Positions 45,501-54,692 of a DNA stretch of 64,000 nt are shown here, one piece after another. The DNA lies in the NCBI RefSeq assembly GCF_000090795.2, contig NW_003546490.1, positions 78,337 through 142,336 on the forward strand. The letters run 5' to 3'. A program made the translations under genes and the position numbers. The notes beneath the pieces are model-generated. The model made no database searches. It worked only from the letters and a program-made list of their open reading frames with translations, and was not told the origin of the DNA. Numbering within the stretch: the stretch's first letter is position 1; every line of letters starts with the position of its first letter. The stretch comes from Amphimedon queenslandica (Eukaryota; Porifera; Demospongiae; Haplosclerida; Niphatidae).

Positions 45501-48500
45501 GTTCAAAATTAATGCGATACATGTACATGTACATGTATATGTACACTGAACATGTGACAGGGCATTAAAAAGTTGAGTATACATGTACCGGAACATGTAA
45601 AATGCACATCACAAAAATTTCCCAATCTACGATATTATGACTTGCACAAAGTTGAAACATACATGTCGATGTACAAGTAAATTTGTCAGCGAGAGCACAT
45701 GACATGCATAGTTTTGCATACACAGCAGCAAATCCTTCATTATGATGCTCAAAATAATTTTCTTCTGCGGATCCCTATTACTATACAGTATGTACAGTGT
45801 TCAATGTACATGTACATGTACATGTACATGTCATGTTATTAAGGCAATAAATTTTAGCAAGTACACAATTTACAAGTACATGTACATGTATGTGTACATG
45901 TACATGACATCAATTAATTTTACCTGCTCCAACATAATCAACTGCTTTAGCTGCTCTCACAGCTGCTGACCATATGGACTCACGAGTTGACTGACTTATA
46001 TTGGGCTAAAGGATAAAAGACAAAAAAATAATTAATTCATGCAGTTTTAATTTTATGTTATCTTTTCCACTCTCTGACTCCCTCCCTTCCTCCCTTTCTC
46101 AAAAAAATATGAAGAGGAAATCTTTTACACACACATGCATGCACATGTACACATCCAAACTTTCTGCATGTACATGTACAAGTACATATAAATATACATT
46201 GTACCAGTACCACATACTGTAAGTCATATACATGTACATGTAATTTTTGTATTTTACTACCTTCATTATTTCACCTTTTTGTATCTGCAATTTTAATTTT
46301 AATTTACACAGATGTACATGTACATGTACATACATTGTATACCAATACAATGAACATCACATATTCACTGTAGCTCAATTAGTACATAATACATGTACAT
46401 ATTAAATCACTCTTTCTTTCCTCCCCTCTCCCTCTCTCTTACTCCTGGTGCTTCTTCTATTATCTTTTGGTGTCTCCTCTGTACACTGCAGTCCCTCTCA
46501 AACAGATGCAGTATGTTACCATGCTTATCTCCAATAACCTGTACCTCCACATGCCTATAATATAACAGAAGTCACTTAATAGTGGGACATGGCATTATTA
46601 AACAAAAGGGAGTTATTAGGACCCCATATTTAATCTAAAATGTACATGTACACATGTACATGTAGGTGTCCTGAAATGCCCCATTTTTAGCTTTTGCTCT
46701 TTCATATTTAAGGGAAAAGACCACTGTTACATGTAGGCCAATAGTTAGTTTATAGGAGACTTTTGTTCTCCCATTATTAATCTACAATGTATAGTGTATC
46801 CCACTTTAAGTTAGATTGGTCTCCCAAAAAATACATTTAGACTAGGTCTAACAATGGGCATGGCTACATTACCGTGGTTTTGAGAGATATTTCTCAAGTA
46901 GAACTTTATCATCATTGAATGACTTGAGAGCCTCACTGCGACAAGCCTCCAGCATCATGTTGAACTCTTCCCTCTCATTGACAATGCGCATACCCTAAAA
47001 TACAATGTATATACATGTACATGTACATATACATTACATATATAATATTATATTATGTGTACTTTTCCTCCTCCTCCCAAATCAGCTTTGATGAGTACTG
47101 GGTAGCTGTGGATAGAGAAGAAGGTAGGGAGAGAGAGAGATAGTAAAGCACATACATGTATGTGTACATATATACAGTAATGTACATGTAATTAACTCAC
47201 ATACACATGTACATGTACATGTATTATACATGTATACATGCATGTACTGCACATGCCGTATATGCACTGCTTTCAAGGGTTAAAATTATTGCACGTGGTA
47301 CATGTACATGTAAAATTCACAAATTAAAGTCTACAAATCAGAAATTTAGCCAGTTTTACAGATACATGTACATGTATACACATGTAATTCCCTCATAAAC
47401 AAACTACATGTACTTACTATCTGGCACCTTTTCACAGTGGTACTATTATACGTATGTATATGAGCTAGTGTACATGTACATGTACAGTGTATGCATACCA
47501 AAAGCCTTCTCTACATGTGTGAGGCTAAATAATTCTAAACATACACATGTACATGTATAAATGCTACATGTACAGTACCTAAGAACCACTACAAACATAC
47601 ATGTAGAAAGTACCTGCATGTACATCTACATGTGCAGCACATGTACAATTTGTACAGGCATGTAGCAGAAGCACAAATACATGTACATGTACATATAAGT
47701 ACAGGGCATGTGTTAGTAATTATGAGTAACTACATACAATACATACAAATATATAATGTGCTGTATGTACATACCCAATCTTATCAGCTTCTAATTGAAG
47801 ATTTTCATTAGATTGGTCCTTTCCAAAGTATCCAGGGACAACAGGGACAGATGAAGTGCTCATTATCTCCTTAGAAACACTAAAAACAAATCAATATAAT
47901 GTACATGTAAATTTATTAGTGTATACTTGTACATGTACTGTAGCAAGTTTCTTTTGCTAGGTGAAACTTTTGTTTCATCTAACTTTATGGGTTTTACTTC
48001 TGCTCTCAGAAAGGATCATACCCATCTACATACATGTACATGTACTTAATGTACATGTACTTCATGTGTTTTTGTAATTTTGTGAGCACAATTTTTGTTT
48101 TTGAGGAGCTTGGAGAACAAAAGTTTAGTACATGTAGAACAAAAGGAACCTGCTACATGTACATGTACACATGTACATGTAGACACAAAACCAAAGTATT
48201 ATTATATTCTCCATTTTACATTCTCATCATCACAACTCTGACTCAGGCCACATTTTAGTGCAATCTAAACTATAATCTGTGAGACTATGCTTAAAAGTCT
48301 CCTTTTCTGTAAAAGTACCCACAATCTCTCTCTCCCTCTCCCTCTTTCTCTCTCACCGTTTCACTCCCATCTTTTCAATGGCTGATGGAGATGGTCCAAT
48401 AAATTCAATACCTTCATCTTTACAAAGAGCAGCAAAGTTCTTGTTTTCAGAGAGAAACCCATAGCCAGGATGAATAGCCTAATAAAAAAGAGAATAAAAT

Positions 48501-49748
48501 CATAATAGCCACTAGTAACACAGAATAAAAAGAATTATACATGTACACAATACAAACATTACATGTACAGTGCAAATTGGAACTACAAAGCATTGGGCCT
48601 ACTTAGTAAATTAAGCCATAGCCTTCCATTAAATAAAGACATTAGAAATCTTAATGAAGAGATTGCATTACTTGAGAGGCACCACTATAATTGGTACATA
48701 ACCTTATTGCAGTGACATAATACTGTTATAAAATACATCACATTAAATTAAGATGTACGTGTACATGTATGTGGTGCATGTACATGTATTAACAATAAAT
48801 GTATAGGAGCAAAGGTATCAAATTATTATTCCACATCAGCAAGTACAAGTATACATGTATAAGATTGTAAGGAGTTACCTGGGAGCCTGTTTTCTTAGCT
48901 ACATCAATAATCCGATCCATTCTTAAGTAACTGTCACTAGAGGGAGCTGAGCCTATACAGTGAGCCTCTTTAGCCTAAAAATCAATCAATAAAATTATTA
49001 TCATAACACTACATACATGTACATGTACATGTACGTCACTCCAAATAATTAAAAAATTAATTAACAAAGCCATATGCAATGTATCTACTAACCACGTCAA
49101 GTGTCAGCCTCATAATGAGAAAAAATGATATTACACTAAATTCACCAAATTTCTCTAGTCTAAAATAACTACGTGTACATGTAGTTATATGCCACATAAG
49201 GTTGTACATGTAAATGCAAAATATAAAACATGTACAGTACATGTAAATGTAATGTAACATATAAAAATGATTTTATGCATGCATAGTAAAGAAGTTGAAA
49301 TAAGACTAAGAGGTGCATACAGAAAAAAAATTAAGAGAAAAAATGGCTATGCTTAGTACATGTACACTACATGTACATGTGCGTATACAATGATTTGTGT
49401 AACACTAATTACCATTGCAACATGCATTGAATTCTTGTCAGCTTCACTGTATACTGCAACTGTTTCAATTCCCAGTCTGTGAGCTGTTCTCATGACACGA
49501 CAAGCAATCTCAGCTCTATTGGCCACCAGAATCTTATCAAAGTATCTATTCTGACCATCACTTTCTTGTTCTCTCCAAGGACTAGTGTAGTCACGTGATA
49601 CCAAACCCATCCATGACCTAAAAAGAAAGATAAAGATCAAAGTACGACGACAAATGTAAATTCTATACCTGGTAGGACGGATTTTGGAGTATCTGTTGAG
49701 AACAAAGAGAAGACCTCCACTGGACGCCATAAGGGTTAAAAACTTCAA
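39573..49748 (-). CDS. MCCC1: Methylcrotonoyl-CoA carboxylase subunit alpha, mitochondrial
   Basis: Twenty exons: 49669-49748, 49413-49617, 48879-48974, 48357-48478, 47775-47879, 47063-47105, 46873-46994, 46443-46554, 45924-46005, 45122-45347, 44297-44385, 43788-43897, 42716-42808, 42542-42659, 42215-42292, 41617-41681, 41390-41515, 40077-40187, 39963-40034, 39573-39677. Total 719 residues (713 from the second Met), against 725 in human. The protein carboxylates biotin for 3-methylcrotonyl-CoA carboxylase in leucine breakdown. Seen: mitochondrial-type N terminus; biotin carboxylase domain ([96 protein letters not shown]); BT region; C-terminal biotinyl domain with EGMKME. The usual AMKM is GMKM, and the usual AVRGGGGKG is ADLGGGGKG. 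Phases agree throughout, so the gene looks functional. Introns are full of ACATGT repeats and MITEs. Confidence 0.95.
40430..41190. repeat. Tandem units of the dispersed repeat in an MCCC1 intron
   Basis: Three or four units of about 190-200 bp, each with CTATAGCCTTTGGT (40570 region, 40783, 40966), a TTGGCCCAATTTCATCAAAAA phrase split across bases, and ATGTCCTTATGTTGTGTATC. Non-coding, in the intron between exons 40077-40187 and 41390-41515. Confidence 0.6.
43013..43186. mobile_element. MITE of CCGTATAG family (MCCC1 intron)
   Basis: TA at 43011-43012 and 43187-43188. Ends CCATATAAGTGGTTTTTTTA and AAAAAAACCACTAATACGG are inverted repeats; the interior has TTCGTAAATTTCACAAAT. Intronic in MCCC1. 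Confidence 0.8.
43498..43691. mobile_element. MITE of CCGTATAG family, GGGCACC subtype
   Basis: TA at both borders (43496-43497 and 43692-43693). Ends CTGTAGGGCACCTTTTTTTC and AAAAAAGATGCCATATGG are imperfect inverted repeats; the interior carries GATTTAATTTTGCGAAATTA. Intronic in MCCC1. Confidence 0.65.
44894..45101. mobile_element. MITE of CCGTATAG family (MCCC1 intron)
   Basis: TA at 44892-44893 and 45102-45103. Ends CCGTATAGAGGGAAATTTTG and CAAAATTTCCACTATATAAGG are inverted repeats with a few mismatches. The interior repeats GCCAAATTAAAATTCGCCAAT. Confidence 0.75.
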
Positions 49749-49835
49749 AGCAATAAGGTGTGGCTAAAACTAGGCCACGTCCACGTGGCATCATAAGGTG
49801 ACAGGTGTGAATTTGTAAAATCAAGTTCGATGGCT

Positions 49836-49975
49836 ACAGGTTGTCATCCTCAAAGCAGCTCCGTTTATAGATTCTATTCTCGAGAATGAGTCTACACACA
49901 ATTTAGTCTGAGGTACAATAACATTATCATTATATTATCATGATATCAGACTTAATATTATGATACCATAGTGTA
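49836..49975. repeat. Copy 1 of a 140-bp direct repeat
   Basis: Matches 53165-53305 in the same orientation (GTCATCCT..AAAGCAGCT, TTCTCGAGAATG against TTCTTGAGAATG, TACACACAATTTAG, GATATCAGACTTAAT, ATGATACCATAGTGT). It lies just upstream of the MCCC1 start region. See the partner copy. Confidence 0.7.
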
Positions 49976-50152
49976 TCGTGATCGATGCTCAATTCAAAGT
50001 GAGGGACATGAGTTTGCGAGAGAGATGAGAAGATAGACCTCTTCAGGTGAAGTTGATGGTGGCCTCTGAATATCATTACTGTTTTTATGGTATCCACCTA
50101 TGCATGATGATTGTGGGCTGCCATTTTGGATGGCAGGATTTAATAAAGGATA

Positions 50153-50488
50153 GAGCTGTTGCACGGATGTAATCAACGGGGTAGGTGGAGCTTCCTGTCG
50201 GCCATCTTGAGTGGCAAGAATGTACACACAACGAATGGAGGAATGGAAAGAAACTGCGATTTTTCATCAAAGAGATATCATACTTTGCTGCAGAATATTA
50301 TAGAGACTTCTTTACTCAATATCTTCATCTCCTATCTTGCATTAGCCTGGAATGTCAACTGCAGAATTTATTTAATTTTTTTTCTCCCTTCCCCCATTCA
50401 TTCTTGGCCTTCTTGCCACCCAACATGGCGGACAATTTAGCTCAATTTTAGCCACACCCTCCCGTTGATTACTTCCGTGCAACAGCTC
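50153..50488. mobile_element. MITE with GAGCTGTTGCACGGA ends, 336 bp
   Basis: TA at 50151-50152 and 50489-50490. Inverted ends GAGCTGTTGCACGGATGTAA and TTACTTCCGTGCAACAGCTC share a terminal repeat of nearly 30 bp that continues into ATCAACGGG. Mirrored inner text (GTGGCAAGAATG and CTTCTTGCCACC) extends the fold. No transposase; the open frames in it are chance. Confidence 0.85.
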
Positions 50489-50729
50489 TATTGAATGGAA
50501 AAAAACTAAACTGGTCCTTTTTGTTAGCATAGAGCTTTTTCAAGCTACAAAAGCTAGTTGAAGGAAAGAATGGTTGCTACTAAGCATTTCCTAAAAGGGA
50601 TCTGGAGTAATATGAAGCATTTTCTTTATTATTGCTTGTTTTCTGCATTATCCCATTCATAGTCCATAGAAAATTGCCATCCACGAAAATTATTTCAGAG
50701 CAACACAGGCTCAGTCATGCCATATATCA

Positions 50730-52300
50730 TTCTTTGATGTAATTCATCCTCACCCAAAGAGGTCTATAGCTTTAATAATAGAGACAAATTTTGGTAAAGA
50801 AATGTCATCGTTTAATAAACAAAAATGACGTAACAGATGAGCTTTATCAGATAAGAGGCTAATGAAGAAGTCAATGACTTTGTTATACCTGTACCAAAAA
50901 ATAGCATTGTATTCTTTTGCATTAACAGTACATAATACCAGTAGAGGTTTTACTGCTGTCATATCCATATTCAATTGTAAAACTTTTGGCAGTGATAGAA
51001 TCCAGACTTGCAAATGAAAAGAGACTGCCAATTGAATTTTCAGATATAGATATTATGAGAGATCCATTAACTAAATTACGAGTAATTAGAGAAGCAAAAT
51101 TTGAACAGTGAAAGGAATGAGCTATATCAAGTGACTTGCTTGCAGACATGGGGCGAAGCACTATGAAGTGTACTTAAACACAAACACAAGCACTTAAATG
51201 TGTTAGAAGTACCAGCACAGGCACAATCCCTAGCTTCACCATAAGTGCTTGAGTACAAGAATAAGCATTCTCCAGAGTGCTTAAGTACATTAATAAGTAC
51301 TAGATATTCATTAAGTGTAACAATATAGTGAAATTACAATTATAGTTGTTCATTGTACATGTACATGCACTTAGTCATTTAATTTACTATTGCATCTAAT
51401 ATACATTAACTCTGTGAACTGTTCATAATAAATGAAAACAGTAGGAGCTTTGGAGTGATTGGTGATGGTACCACTAATAGTGATGCCATTACTGTTCTTC
51501 AAGCTAGCACACAATCGCACAATGTGCTACTAAACTTGTATACTGCTGTTACTACAATTTACTGGACTGTGTAACCACTACATGTACACTATCAACGTAC
51601 AATTTTTGCTGTGCTTAAAAGCACTTTTGTAATTTTGTAAAATTAATTAAGTTCAAGTACAAAGCACATAGATTATATTGAAAAGGCACTTGCAAGCAGC
51701 ACTAAGTACTTTGAAAGCTGTGCTTATTTGTGCTTAAGTACAAGCACCAAGTGCTTGACCCCATGTCTGCTTGCTTGTTAGCTTTTTGCTCATGATTGAC
51801 ATAATCAGTGTACAGCAGTGGAATATCTGGACAGTCAAGATCTAGGAACATCATGCTAACAGGATGTGGTGATGAAAAAGTATGAAGCAACTTCAAAAGG
51901 ACATCAAATGAGACTGGAATTGAAAAAACTAATTCTTTGAAAATGGGCCTTAATAGTAGATCAGCAAAAATATACTGAGTAACCTGACTGTCCAATAACT
52001 GAACACCCGAACAGCTTAATGTTAGTTTCTCTAGGTTTTGATGATGCTGTTATATCTCAATTATTGCCTGTGATAAAGGACCATGCAGAATTTGAAGATA
52101 CCTTTCTATCGACTGTATATGTATTATAGTCATTGAATTGAAACCATAAATCTAACTCTTAGAAATTACACTGTTGTAGATACAGAACAGCAATATCAAA
52201 TTCTGCTACACTCATGAATTTTATTGAGCACTTGTTCTGAAAAATATGATACCTTAATACCAATTCAACCTTGTCAGTGGGGAAGCTATAATTTTGATGG
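50730..52300 (-). pseudogene. Decayed LRR-type gene, split by a transposon
   Basis: Minus-strand text from about 52240 down to 50740 gives successive fragments: QHHQNLEKLTLSCSGVQLL, a long stretch to YTDYVNHEQKANKQ, then after the insertion at 51143-51769 KSLDIAHSFHCSNFASLITR, SLIISISENSIGSLFSFASL and, in a shifted frame, KEYNAIFWYRYNKVIDFFIS and HLLRHFCLLNDDISLPKFVS. The LEKLTL pattern suggests leucine-rich repeats, perhaps from an NLR-like gene. Stops and at least one frameshift are present. Parent family not certain. Confidence 0.5.
51143..51769. mobile_element. Non-autonomous hAT-type element, 627 bp, 8-bp TSD
   Basis: Flanked by CTTGCTTG at 51135-51142 and 51770-51777. Inverted ends CAGACATGGGGCGAAGCAC and GTGCTTGACCCCATGTCTG (two mismatches). 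The interior carries many AGTGCTTAAGTACAAGCAC-like motifs on both halves. Removing it together with one target copy rejoins the interrupted reading frame (NHEQKANKQ to SKSLDIAHSF), which confirms insertion into a formerly coding sequence. Confidence 0.9.
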
Positions 52301-52423
52301 CCTCAACTGATGTAAACAATTTATTGAAATAATAAAAAATGTGCTCTTAAAATTGCACTCGTTCTCAAAAAAATCCGATGTATTATTGAGGTGCTTAAGG
52401 GTAACGTTACAGCCAGCCATTAC

Positions 52424-52570
52424 CTTGATACCGTCCAATACTGATATGTTAAATTCATTCCCAGGAGCGTCGACAGGACATGGGTACATGCTGGTATATC
52501 TGTCTGGAGTGAGATGAGGACATTTCTGTGTGCACTGAGCTACGCAACGAATACTATACGTGGATTCTTC
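52424..52570 (-). CDS. Isolated Cys-rich exon, family unknown
   Basis: A 147-bp open segment between a good acceptor and a GTAATG donor encodes 49 residues: EESTYSIRCVAQCTQKCPHL, DRYTSMYPCPVDAPGNEF and NISVLDGIK. Five cysteines suggest an extracellular domain. The flanking minus-strand DNA toward 50.7 kb is the decayed LRR gene, and upstream no partner exon was found, so it may be a relic of the same or another gene. Confidence 0.4.
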
Positions 52571-53164
52571 CTAAAAGCATTGGACAATGTCAGTATTAGC
52601 TGGATCACTATTAAATGTTCCCATACTGTCATAATATAGGTCTGGTATGAAATGATCATGTGTACACTCACAACAGTTATCCGTATCACAACATTCTATT
52701 TCTCATCTTCTCAATGATTCTAATTCTAACTCCTGGTGCCACAAGAAGACAGCAATAAAGTAAACTTCCAAGTGACAGGTTCAATCTGTGTAGCTGAAGA
52801 CTGGCCTGGTGTGCCTTCAATTCTTCCCAACACATAGACAAAAGGCAATGGCTTTGCATACAGTATGCCTCATCCTTGCTATAGTCTTACTCCTTTGAAG
52901 TACATGTAAGATGACCTGAATCCTGCCATTTTAATTTCTAATTTTAGTTTTTACGCATTGCCTCTTAGATCACATTTGTTAAAGTTCACAAGAAGGGGTA
53001 TACGGAATATATACACAATGATGGAATTGCAATTGGATCAGTCTGACAGATGCGCATGTGTGCAGGCCATGTAGCATTGTAGTCCACACTTTAGACTTTG
53101 GCCTTTGAATTATATAAAAATTGTGTCTAAACTCTCTCTCCCTCCGCTCCTGGTAAGCTCTAAT

Positions 53165-53305
53165 GGCAGGAGTAGGTCATCTCCTAAAGCAGCTTGGTTT
53201 ATAAAGACTTTCTGGTCTATTCTTGAGAATGGGCTTACACACAATTTAGCTGCGTGGTCTGAGGTACAATGATATCAGACTTAATTTTATGATACCATAG
53301 TGTGA
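53165..53305. repeat. Copy 2 of the 140-bp direct repeat
   Basis: Partner of 49836-49975, about 3.3 kb apart in the same orientation. The intervening DNA holds a MITE, the LRR pseudogene and the Cys-rich exon. The copies differ by several substitutions and an indel of about 20 bp. Confidence 0.7.
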
Positions 53306-53715
53306 TGGCCTTGAATTATACATGTAAATGTAATTACAAGGGGGTGTGTTGACATGTTTACATAAAGATGGAATTTTTGTCTATTTTCAAGACGGTATAG
53401 ATCTAAACTGAGTTGTTTTTCAACTTAAACGTCATCAGTTGAACTACATGTATTTGTATAACTTTTGTCAATAGCAAATTTATGTGTTCTTCAACTTGTT
53501 ATTTCAAACAATGCTGGCTGTTTGTCAAATAATGTATATTTTTTGAGCTACAAGGGAGGTTAGGGATAATGATTTGCAAATTAACTTCGACTTTAAAAAG
53601 GTCAAAATTTGTAGTCCTTGAAAAAGAGTGCCCTACAGTATGATATTTATGAGAAGATAGATTGTACTTAATTTAATTTCAGTATTATATTGTATTCAGT
53701 ATTATTTTGTTTTAG

Positions 53716-54241
53716 AGTGGGAATACCTTCCTTATATTAGACGAGTTATGTTTCTCAGTAGAAGTTCTTCCAAAGTGCATGTATTTCAAACACAAGGCAT
53801 TTGCAAGTTTCATTCGTCAGCTCCATCATTGTACATGTAAGTATAAAATCCCTTTTATTTTTGGATAATAAATATACTAATTAGCAAGGATTATTTAGGT
53901 GTAGTTAGATCTATTAATAATTATTTATCAATTATGAGGTGTGGTTTTTATTTTCTAGATAGATTTAGAAAAGTTTCTAGACCAGGTCATGAGTATTGGC
54001 ATGTGAACTTTTGGCAGGACCACCCTGAGCTTCTGCACCGTATTAATATGAAGGTAAGTTGGTATGGTTTGTATGTCTTGCTTGAATTTTTGTTGGCGGG
54101 GTCTCCAAGGACCCCCCCTCTCTTTCTCTCTTGACTATATATATATGTATATACCATTAAGTTTTATATCATTATTATTATTAGGAATATCATTCAGTCA
54201 AGCAGTCCTTACAATCCGGCCATGAACAAGTACAGGATTGA
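53716..54241 (+). CDS. Heat-shock-factor DNA-binding-domain fragment gene
   Basis: Three exons: 53716-53830, 53959-54053 and 54185-54241. The first reads SGNTFLILDE, EVLPK, YFKHKAFASFIRQL, the second continues YRFRKVSRPGHEYWHVNFWQ and DHPELLHRINMK. This follows the HSF fold (SGNSF, EVLPKYFKH, the recognition helix ASFVRQLNMYGFRKV, FxHPxFLRG). Using donor 53831 aligns exactly with HSF; a GTAAGT donor at 53837 would add two residues. There is a two-residue insertion (CM) before YFKH. The exon for the first helix (FVxKLxxLV) was not found, and the last exon ends only 18 residues after the domain, so trimerisation and activation regions are missing. Possibly a truncated paralogue or a pseudogene. 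Confidence 0.65.
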
Positions 54242-54690
54242 GTCTGAGTTTGCCATTATTATAATAATGCTCGAAGTGATTTTGAATAATTTTATTATTA
54301 ATTATTTTTGTTATTGTATTTGTTTTAATGCTATTGAAGTGAGATTGGAAAAAGCAAGAGTTATTGTGTTAATAGTATCATTATAGAACTTACAATAGTA
54401 ATTCATGGAACCTGTTTTCTACAAATTCATGTCAGTTTCAAAAAATTCTTTCCATTTCTATCTCAAGACTGACTTACTAAAATGGAGGAAGGTCAGCTGG
54501 ACTGAGAAAATTTATTAGAGACTGACGGAGAGGTAGTAATAAAAGAAGAGGGAATTAAGTAGAAAAAAATGATGAAAAGAAAGAGGGAGACAATGACATC
54601 ACTGTGTGTCAGTTTAGAGAAGGAATGTATACAGAATATACTAGTTTGGTATAATTATTGTATCAAGAGATTAATAAGTTAAAATAAAGT
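54242..54690. other. Spacer duplicated near the right edge
   Basis: No gene. About 54470-54690 (GGAGGAAAGGTCAGCT-like, GAAATAATAAAAGAAGA, GATTAGTACCCCCACCAG) matches 63500-63745 beside the paralogous LRR exon, so the duplication included 3' flanking DNA. Confidence 0.55.
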
Positions 54691-54692
54691 GA

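Larger units (their letters stand above)
41200..49400. repeat. Dense ACATGTACATGTA repeats in MCCC1 introns
   Basis: Almost every MCCC1 intron contains runs of the self-complementary TACATG hexamer, for instance at 42109-42127, 44836-44868, 45806-45830, 46317-46331 and 47207-47222. They occur elsewhere in the window but are densest here. They can fold into hairpins and make the introns look like shared low-complexity DNA. Confidence 0.85.

Noticed and set aside
43231-48464. Many 60-110-codon frames rich in Met-Tyr-Cys-Thr within the MCCC1 introns
   Set aside because: They are translations of the TACATG repeat (giving Tyr-Met, Thr-Cys or His-Val strings) and overlap introns of a well-supported gene.
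50159-50451. Two overlapping frames of about 90 codons
   Set aside because: They lie completely inside the MITE with GAGCTGTTGCACGGA ends and run through its inverted repeats.
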